A stretch of DNA of 64,000 nt from Luteimonas sp. MC1750 (GCF_016615955.1 NZ_CP067113.1:1488001-1552000), one strand, 5' to 3'. Positions 35,406 through 44,030 are shown, counted from the stretch's first letter. Program-made: numbers and translations. Notes: generated by a model not told the origin, from the letters alone.

Positions 35406-37312
35406 CCAGCCTGAACGACCGCATCCGGACCAGCCTGCCGCGGGCCTCGGTGGTGCTGCACGACGTGTTCATGGTCTGGCTGACCTGGGCTGGCCTGAAC
35501 CACTTCCGCCAGTCGGCGATGGACCAGGTGTCGTCCACGCCGCTGCTGTCGCCGGAGATGCTGCTGATCCTGATCGTGCAGGGCCTGATCTTCTGGCAAG
35601 TCGGCCTGTATCGGGGCGTCTGGCGCTTCGCGAGCATCCCGGACCTGGTGAACATCGTGAAGGCCAGCCTGTTCGGCCTGCTCGCGATCCTGCCCCTGCT
35701 GTTCTTCGTGTTCGACCGCGCCGGACAGGTGCCGCGGACGGTGATGCTGGCCTATCCGGTCGTGCTGTCGGCGCTGCTGGGCATGCCGCGGCTGCTGTAC
35801 CGGGCCTGGAAGGACCACGGCAACGAGCGCACCGACAAGGCGGCGCTGCGCGTGCTGATCCTGGGCGCGGGGCAGGCGGGCGAGGCGCTGGTGCGCGACC
35901 TGCGCAGGGTCGGTGCCTACCAGCCGGTCGGATTCCTGGACGACGCGGCCAAGCTGCGCGGCAGCCATGTGCAGGGCCTGCCGGTGCTCGGAAAGATCGA
36001 GGACGTGGGCGAGATCGCGCCGGAAACCGCGGCCCGCCTGCTGGTGATCGCGATGCCTTCGCTGGACGCGACCGCCATGCGCCGCGTGGTCGCGGCCTGC
36101 GAGCGCACCGGGCTGCCCTTCCGCACCGTGCCCCGCCTCAACGACCTGCTGGAAGGCCGCTCGCTGCCGGGCGAACTCAAGGAGGTCGCGATCGAGGACC
36201 TCCTCGGCCGCAAGCCGGTCACGCCGGACTGGAAGGCGATCCGCGGCTGGCTGGGTGGGCGCAGCGTGCTGGTCACCGGCGCCGGCGGCTCGATCGGGGC
36301 CGAACTGTGTCGCCAGTGCGCCCGCCACGGCGCGCGCCAGATCATCCTGATCGAGATCGACGAGCTGGCGCTGCTGACCATGCAGAACGAGCTGCGCCGG
36401 GACTTCCCGCAGATCGAGTGCCTGCCGGTGCTTGGCGACTGCGGCGATCCGGCGGTGATCCGCCACGCGCTGACGCTCTCACAGCCCGAGGCGGTGTTCC
36501 ACGCCGCGGCCTACAAGCAGGTGCCCGTCCTCGAGGCGCAGCTGCGCGAGGCGGTGCGCAACAACGTGCTGGCCACCGCGACCGTTGCCCGCGAGGCGCA
36601 GGCGGCCGGCGTCGGCACCTTCGTGCTGATCTCGACCGACAAGGCCGTGGATCCGGTCAACGTGCTGGGCGCCAGCAAGCGCCTGGCGGAAATGGTCTGC
36701 CAGGCGATGAACGGGCTCGAGGGCACGCGCTTCGTGACCGTGCGCTTCGGCAACGTGCTCGATTCCGCCGGCAGCGTGGTGCCGCTGTTCCGCGCGCAGA
36801 TCCGCAGCGGCGGGCCGGTCACGGTGACCGATCCGGAGGTCACCCGCTATTTCATGACCATCCCCGAGGCCTGCCAGCTGATCCTGCAGGCCGTGGCGAT
36901 TGGCGCCCGGCAGGCGGTCTACACGCTGGACATGGGCGAACCGGTGTCGATCCGCCTGCTGGCGGAGCAGATGATCACCCTGGCGGGCAAGCAGCCGGGA
37001 CGCGACATCGCGATCGTCTATACCGGCCTGCGCCCGGGCGAGAAGCTGCACGAAACCCTGTTCCACGCCGACGAACGCTACCGCCCGACGGCGCACCCGA
37101 AGATCCTCCAGGCGGAGGCGCGCGGCGTCTCCAGCGAACGGATCACCGCCGCCATGGCGCGCCTGCGCGACGCGGTGTCGAGCTACGACCTCGAAACCCT
37201 GGACCAGGCCCTGCGTGACGCCGTCCCGGAATTCGCGCCGCTGGTGCGCGATGACGAACCCGCAGCCGCCACGGTGGTCGCTTTTCCCGCAAGGAACGCC
37301 AGACGCACATGA
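35402..37312 (+). CDS. WbpM/CapD-like UDP-sugar 4,6-dehydratase, membrane-bound
   Basis: A 636-residue enzyme with four N-terminal membrane helices (about residues 15-130), a CoA-binding-like Rossmann fold (VLILGAGQAGEALVRDL, 151-167) and a second Rossmann SDR domain (SVLVTGAGGSIGAELCRQ, about 288-305). It would make UDP-4-keto-6-deoxy sugars from UDP-GlcNAc for surface polysaccharide. The SDR catalytic region is LISTDKAVDPVNVLGASKR with K426. The position of the classical tyrosine is L422, where WbpM itself carries Met. YFMTIPEACQLILQA and GLRPGEKLHETLF confirm the subfamily. It overlaps both neighbours by 4 bp. Confidence 0.92.
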   Translation: MTSLNDRIRTSLPRASVVLHDVFMVWLTWAGLNHFRQSAMDQVSSTPLLSPEMLLILIVQGLIFWQVGLYRGVWRFASIPDLVNIVKASLFGLLAILPLLFFVFDRAGQVPRTVMLAYPVVLSALLGMPRLLYRAWKDHGNERTDKAALRVLILGAGQAGEALVRDLRRVGAYQPVGFLDDAAKLRGSHVQGLPVLGKIEDVGEIAPETAARLLVIAMPSLDATAMRRVVAACERTGLPFRTVPRLNDLLEGRSLPGELKEVAIEDLLGRKPVTPDWKAIRGWLGGRSVLVTGAGGSIGAELCRQCARHGARQIILIEIDELALLTMQNELRRDFPQIECLPVLGDCGDPAVIRHALTLSQPEAVFHAAAYKQVPVLEAQLREAVRNNVLATATVAREAQAAGVGTFVLISTDKAVDPVNVLGASKRLAEMVCQAMNGLEGTRFVTVRFGNVLDSAGSVVPLFRAQIRSGGPVTVTDPEVTRYFMTIPEACQLILQAVAIGARQAVYTLDMGEPVSIRLLAEQMITLAGKQPGRDIAIVYTGLRPGEKLHETLFHADERYRPTAHPKILQAEARGVSSERITAAMARLRDAVSSYDLETLDQALRDAVPEFAPLVRDDEPAAATVVAFPARNARRT

Positions 37313-38205
37313 ACAGACGCATCCGCAAGGCGGTCTTCCCGGTCGCCGGACTCGGGACCCGCTTCCTCCCGGCCACCAAGACGGTGCCCAAGGAGATGCT
37401 GCCGATCGTCGACCGGCCGCTCATCCAGTACGCCGTGGACGAAGCAGTCGACGCCGGCTGCGACACGATGGTGTTCGTCACCAACCGCTACAAGCACGCG
37501 GTCGCCGACTATTTCGACAAGGCCTACGAGCTGGAGCAGAAGCTCGAGGCGGCCGGCAAGGTCGAGCTGCTCGAGGTGATCCGCAACGTGCTGCCGCCCA
37601 ACGTGCGCGCCGTCTTCGTGACCCAGGCCGAGGCCCTGGGCCTGGGCCATGCGGTGCTCTGCGCGAAGCCGGTCGTGGGCGACGAGCCTTTCGCGGTGAT
37701 CCTGCCCGACGACCTGATCTGGAACCGCGGCCCCGGTGCGCTGAGCCAGATGGCCGATGTCGCCGAAGCGACCGGTTCAAGCGTGATCGCCACCCAGGCG
37801 GTCGCACCTGAACAGGTCTCGAGCTACGGCATTGTCGCGACGGATGAATTCAGCGACCGCCGTGGGCGGATCACCGCGATCGTGGAGAAGCCCAGGCCGG
37901 GCGACGCGCCCAGCAACCTCGCCGTGGTCGGGCGCTATGTGCTGTCGCCGCGCATCTTCGCCCTGCTGGAGGCCACGGCTCCCGGCGCCGGTGGCGAGAT
38001 CCAGCTGACCGACGCGATCTCGGCCCTGCTGGCCGAGGAACCGGTGCTCGCGTACCGCTTCCAGGGCACGCGATTCGACTGCGGGACCCACCTCGGCCTC
38101 ATCGAGGCGACCATCCGCCATGCACTGGACCACGAGGCGCTCAGCGAGGCGGCACAGGGCTTCATGCGCGACGCGCTGGCTGAACTGGGCGTGGTCGACT
38201 CCTGA
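37309..38205 (+). CDS. galU: UTP-glucose-1-phosphate uridylyltransferase
   Basis: A 298-residue nucleotidyltransferase making UDP-glucose for LPS core, exopolysaccharide and trehalose or glucan synthesis. The N-terminal nucleotide loop AGLGTRFLPATKTVPKEMLP is unmistakable. Further blocks are QAEALGLGHAVLCA, VILPDDLIWN, GRYVLSPRIFALLE and GGEIQLTDAISALL. The start overlaps the upstream dehydratase stop (ATGA), making it the last gene of a tightly packed envelope operon. In xanthomonads galU feeds xanthan and LPS; no gum genes are in this window. Confidence 0.96.
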   Translation: MNRRIRKAVFPVAGLGTRFLPATKTVPKEMLPIVDRPLIQYAVDEAVDAGCDTMVFVTNRYKHAVADYFDKAYELEQKLEAAGKVELLEVIRNVLPPNVRAVFVTQAEALGLGHAVLCAKPVVGDEPFAVILPDDLIWNRGPGALSQMADVAEATGSSVIATQAVAPEQVSSYGIVATDEFSDRRGRITAIVEKPRPGDAPSNLAVVGRYVLSPRIFALLEATAPGAGGEIQLTDAISALLAEEPVLAYRFQGTRFDCGTHLGLIEATIRHALDHEALSEAAQGFMRDALAELGVVDS

Positions 38206-38226
38206 TTGGTGCCATCGGTGGTCCGG

Positions 38227-38256
38227 GTGACATCCTGCGGAAAGCAGGGGTATATT
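38227..38256 (+). promoter_or_regulatory. Predicted sigma-70 promoter for the 38328 gene
   Basis: GTGACA (38227-38232) and TATATT (38251-38256) each match the consensus at five of six bases and are 18 bp apart. A start near 38263 gives a leader of about 65 bases ending in AAGGGAGAG. It is the best complete promoter I could find in the window. Confidence 0.6.
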
Positions 38257-38327
38257 CCGGAGGTCAGGAATGGGGTGAGAGGCCTCATGATCGCTTGACA
38301 GCACACCACCAAGGGAGAGACCGCTTC

Positions 38328-38864
38328 ATGAAGCTTGCAACAACTTTCGCGGGCCTGACGCTCGCCATGGCCGCTGCATACAGCGTGCCCACTGCTGCCC
38401 AGGAACTGGAAATGCACTCCAACTCCTCGGCGCCTGCTGCGCGTTGCCAGGCCTCGCTGCCGATGTCGGAACTCGCGATCCGAAAGCGCCCGCTCACGAT
38501 CCAGAATGACAGCGTCGACACCGGTGCGTGGGTCACCTGCGGCTTCGAGTTCGACTCCGGCTACGCGGCCGGCGGCATGGCGACACTGGTCGATGCCTAC
38601 TTCACCAACTATTCCAGCACCGCGCAGACGTTGAACTGCTCGGGCGTCACCGGCTACGAAGGCGGCGAAAACGAGTACGTCGGTCTCACCCTCGAGCTGG
38701 CCCCCGGCGCCACCGGCGAAGACGCCAACCTGTTCTGGTACGCGGACGACTTCGAGGGCGGTGGCATGAGCACCGGCCTGGTCATGATCAACTGCTACCT
38801 GCCGCCGGGCGTGGGCATCAATGACAGCTACGTGTACTGGGTCGAAGAAGTAGCTCCGGTCTGA
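38328..38864 (+). CDS. Uncharacterised secreted protein, four cysteines
   Basis: A 178-residue protein with a signal peptide (MKLATTFAGLTLAMAAAYSV, cut after TAA near residue 24). The mature part has four cysteines (C40, C71, C104, C156), enough for two disulfides. It is acidic, Gly/Ser/Thr-rich and strand-rich (GAWVTCGFEFDSGY, ATLVDAYFTNYSST), suggesting a small beta-sandwich. I do not recognise the family. The start at 38328 is supported by AAGGGAGAGACC. It has its own promoter and a strong terminator, so it is a single-gene unit and probably well expressed. Confidence 0.75.
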   Translation: MKLATTFAGLTLAMAAAYSVPTAAQELEMHSNSSAPAARCQASLPMSELAIRKRPLTIQNDSVDTGAWVTCGFEFDSGYAAGGMATLVDAYFTNYSSTAQTLNCSGVTGYEGGENEYVGLTLELAPGATGEDANLFWYADDFEGGGMSTGLVMINCYLPPGVGINDSYVYWVEEVAPV

Positions 38865-38879
38865 GTTCCTGTCGAAACG

Positions 38880-38907
38880 GGTGCCGGGAAACCGGCACCT
38901 TTTTTTT
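38880..38907 (+). terminator. Strong Rho-independent terminator
   Basis: GGTGCCGG-GAAA-CCGGCACC is an eight-base-pair stem with a stable GNRA-like loop, followed immediately by eight T residues. It lies 15 bp after the stop of the secreted protein gene. This is the most canonical terminator in the window. Confidence 0.93.
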
Positions 38908-38958
38908 GCCCTCTGCGATCGCGCACACTGGGGCTTCGCAAATATCTCGGCTGTGCAC

Positions 38959-39558
38959 ATGAATCCAGGCACCAGACTTCCGCTCGTTGTCGCCGCCGTC
39001 GTGGTGGTGGCCGTCATCGCCGGCACGTTCATCCTGCGGCGTGGCGAGGCTCCCGGCCCCGCGAACGTCCCGCAGTCGATCGCAGTCGCTGCCGCGGATC
39101 CCGTGGCGCAGGCGCCCGCGCCGGCGAACCGGGATGCGCGGCCCGCACGCGCATCGGGCGAATCGCTCGAGCAGCAGGTCGCGACCCAGCTCGACCGTCG
39201 CGTCGAGTCACGGGCGCAGCACGCCGCGCGCACGCGTGAACTCAGGGAGCAGTCCGCCGCGCGCTATGCCAGCGAGCAGGTGGATGCGGCCTGGGCACCG
39301 CAGAAGGAGAGCCAGCTGACCGGGATCGCGTCCAACGAGGCGTTTGCGCAGGCCGGCGCCAAGCCAACCAGCCTCTCGGTGGACTGCCGCAGCAGCATGT
39401 GTCGCGTGGACGGCGCGTTCGAAACGCGGAGCCAGGCCGAGGACTGGGTGATGATGTACATGTCCAGCGTGGGCGGCTCGATGCCGAATTCCATCGTGTC
39501 ACGCACCCAGGCCGAGGACGGGTCCACGCGCGTCGAGATCTACGGGCGCGCACGCTGA
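38959..39558 (+). CDS. Uncharacterised membrane-anchored periplasmic protein
   Basis: A 199-residue protein with one N-terminal membrane helix (about residues 8-25, LPLVVAAVVVVAVIAGTFIL) and then RRGE, so the bulk is periplasmic if the helix is an uncleaved signal anchor. An Ala/Pro-rich linker precedes a charged helical stretch (SLEQQVATQLDRRVESRAQH, about 73-105). A C-terminal domain holds two close cysteines in VDCRSSMCRVDG, likely a disulfide loop. I recognise no family. The start at 38959 gives the shortest sensible N-terminus; a longer frame would begin inside the upstream terminator. It ends before a convergent terminator. Confidence 0.68.
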   Translation: MNPGTRLPLVVAAVVVVAVIAGTFILRRGEAPGPANVPQSIAVAAADPVAQAPAPANRDARPARASGESLEQQVATQLDRRVESRAQHAARTRELREQSAARYASEQVDAAWAPQKESQLTGIASNEAFAQAGAKPTSLSVDCRSSMCRVDGAFETRSQAEDWVMMYMSSVGGSMPNSIVSRTQAEDGSTRVEIYGRAR

Positions 39559-39595
39559 GCGCAGCCATCCCCGCCCGCGCGTTGCACATGTGACC

Positions 39596-39630
39596 GGATC
39601 GAAGGGACGCCAGCGGCGTCCCTTTGATCC
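39596..39630. terminator. Bidirectional terminator hairpin
   Basis: A 16-pair stem (GGATCGAAGGGACGCC against GGCGTCCCTTTGATCC, one G-T pair) closes on a three-base AGC loop. It lies 7 bp before the end of the convergent fadA gene. It serves the plus-strand membrane protein and the minus-strand fad operon. Confidence 0.75.
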
Positions 39631-39637
39631 GTGTGGA

Positions 39638-40843
39638 TCACAGCGCTTCGAAGATTCCCGCCGCGCCCATGCCGGTGCCGATGCACATGGTCACCATGCC
39701 GTACTTCTGCTTCCTGCGGCGCATGCCGTGGACGATCGTGGCCGTGCGCACCGCGCCGGTGGCGCCGAGCGGATGGCCCAGCGCGATGGCGCCGCCGAGC
39801 GGGTTGACCTTGTCGGGGTCGAGTTCCGAGTCACGGATCACGGCCAGTGCCTGGGCGGCGAAGGCCTCGTTGAGCTCGATCCAGTCGAGCTGGTCCTTCG
39901 TCAGGCCGGCCTGCCTGAGCGCCTTCGGGATGGCTGCGATCGGCCCGATGCCCATCACCTCCGGGCGCACGCCGGCAACGGAGTACGACACGAAGCGGGC
40001 GAGCGGCGTCAGGCCGTAATCCCTGATCGCCTGCTCGGACGCCACCAGCACGGCGCCGGCGCCATCGCTCATCTGCGACGAGTTGCCCGCGGTCACGGTT
40101 CCACCGAACTGGCCGTTGCGGAACACCGGGCGCAGCTTGGCCAGGCCTTCGATCGAGGTGTCTGCACGCGGGCCTTCGTCCTGCTCGACCAGCAGCTTCT
40201 TCAGGCGCACGGCGTTGCCGCCCAGGTCCGGCTGGCGTGAGACGACCTCCAGCGCGGAGATCTCATCGCGGAACTCGCCGGCCTTCTGCGCGGCCAGCGC
40301 CTTCTGGTGCGAGGCGAGGGCAAAGGCGTCCTGGTCCTCGCGCGAGACCTTCCACTCCTCGGCCACCTTCTCGGCGGTGATGCCCATGCCGTAGGCGATG
40401 GCGACGTGGTCGTCGCGGAACACGGCCGGCGACAGCGCGACCTTGTTGCCCATCATCGGCACCATGCTCATGCTCTCGGTGCCGCCGGCCAGCACCAGGT
40501 CGGCGTTGCCGAGGCGGATCTGGTCGGCGGCGAGCGCCACGGCCTGCAGGCCGGACGAGCAGAAGCGGTTGATGGTCTGCGCGGCCACCGTGTCGGGCAG
40601 GCCGGCCAGCAGCACGCCAATGCGTGCCACGTTCATGCCCTGCTCGCCCTCGGGCATCGCGCAGCCGATGATGGCGTCGTCGATGCGGTTGACGTCGATG
40701 CCCGGCGCCTGCGCGACCACGGCCTTCAGCACGTGGGCGAGCATGTCATCGGGTCGGGTGTTGCGGAACACGCCCTTGGGCGCCTTGCCCACCGGGGTGC
40801 GGGTGGCGGCGACGATGTAGGCGTCCTGGATCTGCTTGCTCAT
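39638..40843 (-). CDS. fadA: Acetyl-CoA acyltransferase (3-ketoacyl-CoA thiolase)
   Basis: A 401-residue thiolase performing the last step of beta-oxidation. Catalytic residues are visible: nucleophile C95 in NRFCSSGLQAVALA, the His in GGAIALGHPLGATGAVRTAT and the second Cys in MVTMCIGTGMGAAG. The start at 40843 (MSKQIQDAYIVAATRTPVGK) is the family's normal N-terminus; a longer open frame upstream overlaps fadN and is not coding. It is third in the psrA-like-fadN-fadA operon, 25 bp after fadN. The small-chain or long-chain preference cannot be read. Confidence 0.94.
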   Translation of the reverse strand: MSKQIQDAYIVAATRTPVGKAPKGVFRNTRPDDMLAHVLKAVVAQAPGIDVNRIDDAIIGCAMPEGEQGMNVARIGVLLAGLPDTVAAQTINRFCSSGLQAVALAADQIRLGNADLVLAGGTESMSMVPMMGNKVALSPAVFRDDHVAIAYGMGITAEKVAEEWKVSREDQDAFALASHQKALAAQKAGEFRDEISALEVVSRQPDLGGNAVRLKKLLVEQDEGPRADTSIEGLAKLRPVFRNGQFGGTVTAGNSSQMSDGAGAVLVASEQAIRDYGLTPLARFVSYSVAGVRPEVMGIGPIAAIPKALRQAGLTKDQLDWIELNEAFAAQALAVIRDSELDPDKVNPLGGAIALGHPLGATGAVRTATIVHGMRRRKQKYGMVTMCIGTGMGAAGIFEAL

Positions 40844-40868
40844 TGTCTTGTCCTCTTCGTCGGTCGCG

Positions 40869-43241
40869 TCAGTTGCGCAGCGGCTTGCCGGTCTTGAGCA
40901 TGTGCGCGATGCGCGCCTGGGTCTTCTCCTGCTGCGCGAGCTCGACGAAGTGCTGGCGCTCGAGCCGCAGCAGCCAGTCCTCGTCGACCACGGCGTTGCG
41001 GTCCACGTCGCCGCCGCTGACGATGGTCGCGATGCGGGTGGCGATCTCGTAGTCGTACTCGCTGATGAAGCGGCCCTCGAGCATGTTCTCCAGCAGCATG
41101 CGGAAGGTGGCGACGCCGACGTCGCCGGCCACGCGGATGCGCCGCGCGGGCAGGGGCGGGCGGTAGCCGGTCTCGGCCAGGCCACGCGCTTCCTGCCTGG
41201 CGATGTGCAGCAGTTCATGGGCGTTGAACACGACCTTGTCCTGCGCGCGCATCAGGCCGAGTTCCTTCGCCTCGACCGCGGAGGTCGAGACCTTGGCCAT
41301 GGCGACGGCCTCGAACACCGCCTTGAGTTCGGCGAAGACGTCCCCGTTCGGGCCCGCGGCGTCGGAGGCGCGCACCGCGAACTCCTTCAGGCCACCGCCG
41401 GCCGGCAGCAGGCCCACGCCGGCCTCGACCAGGCCGATGTAGCTCTCGAGGTGCGCGACGGTCCGCGCCGAGTGCATCTGGAACTCGCAGCCGCCGCCCA
41501 GCGCCAGGCCGCGCACCGCGGCCACCACCGGCACCAGCGAATACTTGATGCGCTGGCTGGTGGCCTGGAAGTTGGCGACCATCGCCTCGAAGGCATCGAC
41601 CTTGCCGGCCTGCAGCAGGCCCAGCGCGCCGGCCAGATCGGCACCCGCGGAGAAGGGCTCCTTCGGCTGCCAGATCACCAGGCCGGCGAAGTCGCGCTCG
41701 GCGCGCGCCACGGCTTCCTGCAGGCCGTCGAGCACCTGGTCGGAAACGGTATGCAGCTTGGTCTTGAACGAGGCCACGGCGATGTCGTCTCCGTCGGTCC
41801 ACAGGCGGATGCCATCGTTCTCGAACACCGTCTCGCCCTGGGCGAAGGACTCGCCCAGCAGCGGGTCGGGGAAGCGCTGGCGCCGGTAGACGGGCAGGCC
41901 GGAGCGGGGCAGGCGGGCGTTCTTCCCGGGGCTGTAGCTGCCCTCGGCGGAATGCACGCCGTCGCGCCCGTCGAACACCCAGTCGGGAAGCGGCGCGTCG
42001 CTCATGGCCTTGCCCGCGACGATGTCATCGGCGATCCACTGCGCCACCTGCTTCCAGCCGGCGGCCTGCCAGGTCTCGAACGGCCCCAGCGACCAGCCGT
42101 AGCCCCAGCGGATCGCAAGGTCGACGTCACGCGCGGTCTCGGCGATGTCGGCGAGGTGGTAGGCCGAGTAATGGAAGAGGTCGCGGAACACGGCCCACAG
42201 GAACTTCGCCTGCGGGTGCTCGCTGGCGCGCAGGGCGGCGAACTTCGCGACCGGGTCCTTCGTCTTCAGGATCTCGACGACTTCCGGCGCGGCAGCGCGG
42301 TCGGCTGCCCGATAGTCCTGCTTCTCCAGGTCCAGGACCATGATGTCCTTGCCGACCTTGCGGAAGATGCCGGCGCCGGCCTTCTGGCCCAGCGCACCCT
42401 TCTCGACCAGCGCGGCCAACCACTTCGGCGACTTGAAGTACTTGTGCCACGGATCGTCAGGCAGGGTGTCGGCCATCGTCTTGATGACGTGCCCCATGGT
42501 GTCCAGGCCGACGACATCGGAGGTGCGGTAGGTCGCCGACTTCGGCCGCCCGACCAGCGGACCGGTCAGGGCGTCGACCTCGTCGAAGCCCAGGCCGCAG
42601 TCCTGGGTGTGGTGGATGGTCGCCAGGATCGAGAACACGCCGATTCGGTTGCCGATGAAGTTCGGGGTGTCGCGCGCGTAGACCACGCCCTTGCCGAGCG
42701 TGCTGGTCAGGAAGGTCTCCAGCCCCTGCAGCACCGACTTGTCGGTCGTGCGCGCCGGGATCAGTTCGGCCAGGTGCATGTAGCGCGGCGGATTGAAGAA
42801 GTGCACGCCACAGAAGCGCGGGCGCAGCTTCTCCGGCAGCGCCTCGGCCAGCTTGTTGATGCCGAGCCCGGAGGTGTTGCTGGCGAGGACGGCGTGGTCG
42901 GCGACGAAGGGCGCGATCTTCTCGTACAGGTCCTTCTTCCAGTCCATGCGCTCGGCGATGGCCTCGATGATCAGGTCGCAGTCCTTCAGTCGCTTCAGGC
43001 CGAGCTCGTAGTTGGCGGGAATGATCGCCGCGGCCAGGGATTTCGACGCCAGCGGCGCCGGGCTCAGCTTGCCCAGGCTGGCGATGGCGCGGTTGACGAT
43101 GCCATTGGGGTCGCCCTCTTTGGCGGGCAGGTCGAACAGGACCGTCTCGACGCCGGCGTTGGTGAGGTGCGCCGCGATCTGGGCGCCCATCACGCCCGCA
43201 CCGAGGACCGCGGCGCGGCGCACAAGCAGTTTCTCAGGCAT
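40869..43241 (-). CDS. fadN: Fatty acid oxidation bifunctional enzyme FadN-type (3-hydroxyacyl-CoA dehydrogenase / enoyl-CoA hydratase)
   Basis: A 790-residue enzyme with domain order opposite to FadB. An NAD-binding hydroxyacyl-CoA dehydrogenase comes first (AAVLGAGVMGAQIAAHLTNA, then VHFFNPPRYMHLAELIP and NFIGNRIGVF). The hydratase/isomerase domain follows (VIWQPKEPFSAGADLAG, RGLALGGGCEFQMHSAR, about residues 480-680). This order matches Bacillus FadN and related proteobacterial enzymes. The start is ATG 43241 with AAGGAG nine bases upstream; a TTG three codons earlier is disregarded. It lies 29 bp after the TetR-type regulator and 25 bp before fadA. Confidence 0.94.
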   Translation of the reverse strand: MPEKLLVRRAAVLGAGVMGAQIAAHLTNAGVETVLFDLPAKEGDPNGIVNRAIASLGKLSPAPLASKSLAAAIIPANYELGLKRLKDCDLIIEAIAERMDWKKDLYEKIAPFVADHAVLASNTSGLGINKLAEALPEKLRPRFCGVHFFNPPRYMHLAELIPARTTDKSVLQGLETFLTSTLGKGVVYARDTPNFIGNRIGVFSILATIHHTQDCGLGFDEVDALTGPLVGRPKSATYRTSDVVGLDTMGHVIKTMADTLPDDPWHKYFKSPKWLAALVEKGALGQKAGAGIFRKVGKDIMVLDLEKQDYRAADRAAAPEVVEILKTKDPVAKFAALRASEHPQAKFLWAVFRDLFHYSAYHLADIAETARDVDLAIRWGYGWSLGPFETWQAAGWKQVAQWIADDIVAGKAMSDAPLPDWVFDGRDGVHSAEGSYSPGKNARLPRSGLPVYRRQRFPDPLLGESFAQGETVFENDGIRLWTDGDDIAVASFKTKLHTVSDQVLDGLQEAVARAERDFAGLVIWQPKEPFSAGADLAGALGLLQAGKVDAFEAMVANFQATSQRIKYSLVPVVAAVRGLALGGGCEFQMHSARTVAHLESYIGLVEAGVGLLPAGGGLKEFAVRASDAAGPNGDVFAELKAVFEAVAMAKVSTSAVEAKELGLMRAQDKVVFNAHELLHIARQEARGLAETGYRPPLPARRIRVAGDVGVATFRMLLENMLEGRFISEYDYEIATRIATIVSGGDVDRNAVVDEDWLLRLERQHFVELAQQEKTQARIAHMLKTGKPLRN

Positions 43242-43270
43242 ATCGTGCAACTCCTTGATTGGAATGGTGG

Positions 43271-43888
43271 TTAGCTTCTGATGCCGGCAGCGGCGAAGCG
43301 GATCAGCTCGTCCGCGGCACGCTTGCGGTGGGCCGCCTCGCTGACGCCCGCCGGCCGCTTGATCAGCCCGAAATCGGACATGGCGTAGGTCAGGGCACCC
43401 GACAGGAAGTCCAGCCGCCAGTAGAGCTGTTCCTTGTCCAGGTGCGGAACCGCCTGGGCGATGGCCCGGGCGAATTCGCGCGGCACATGGCCGTACTGCT
43501 CGGACAGGAACTGGCGCAGGCCGTCGTTCTTCTCGGCGTAGGCGCGGGCGACCACGCGGATGAACGCCGCCCCTCCCTGGCGGTCGCGGGCAACGGCCAG
43601 GGCCGGCTCGACGAAGGCCGCGAGGATCGCCTCGAGTTCCGGCGGCTGGCTCTTGCAGGCCTGCTCCAGCTGGCCCAGGCGCTGCCGGCTCATGTCGTCC
43701 ATGCGCCGACGGAAGACCTCGTTGATGAGGTTTTCCTTGCTGCCGAAGTGGTAGTTGACCGCCGCGATGTTCACGTCGGCGCGGCTGGTGACCTGGCGGA
43801 GCGACGTGCCCAGGAAGCCGTGCAGGGCGAACAGCTCCTCGGCGGCGCCGAGGATCCGGTCCTTGGTCGAAAACTGGGTGCTTGCCAT
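43271..43888 (-). CDS. PsrA-like TetR-family regulator of fatty acid oxidation
   Basis: A 205-residue TetR regulator. The helix-turn-helix (TKDRILGAAEELFALHGFLG, TSLRQVTSRADVNIAAVNYH, FGSKENLINEVFRRRM) is strikingly like Pseudomonas PsrA, which senses long-chain fatty acids or acyl-CoA. The ligand domain, with FLSEQYGHVPREFARAI and LYWRLDFLSGALTYAMS, also parallels PsrA. It heads the operon with fadN and fadA, so it should repress its own operon until fatty acids appear. A matching operator lies 24 bp upstream of its start. The start at 43888 gives MASTQFSTKDR. Confidence 0.88.
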   Translation of the reverse strand: MASTQFSTKDRILGAAEELFALHGFLGTSLRQVTSRADVNIAAVNYHFGSKENLINEVFRRRMDDMSRQRLGQLEQACKSQPPELEAILAAFVEPALAVARDRQGGAAFIRVVARAYAEKNDGLRQFLSEQYGHVPREFARAIAQAVPHLDKEQLYWRLDFLSGALTYAMSDFGLIKRPAGVSEAAHRKRAADELIRFAAAGIRS

Positions 43889-43911
43889 GGGGCGGGACGG
43901 CCTGCCTGAAT

Positions 43912-43925
43912 CAAACGCTTGTTTG
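43912..43925. promoter_or_regulatory. PsrA-type operator
   Basis: CAAAC-GCTT-GTTTG is a perfect inverted repeat with a four-base spacer. It fits the established Pseudomonas PsrA motif (G/CAAAC, 2-4 bases, GTTTG/C). It lies 24-37 bp upstream of the PsrA-like gene, where binding would block transcription of the whole fad operon. Confidence 0.8.
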
Positions 43926-44030
43926 GATACTAGGCGTGGGCGGGGCGGACGGTCAACCCGAAAAAAGTTCGGCGCGCCGCGTGCAGGCGGCGCATGCGAT
44001 CCGGTAGAATCACTCCAGCCTTGTCGGCTA

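Noticed and set aside
38295..38300. Perfect TTGACA (-35 consensus) upstream of the four-cysteine protein gene
   Set aside because: The position 17 bp downstream falls in the ribosome-binding region and has no -10 match. The GTGACA/TATATT pair further upstream is a better promoter.
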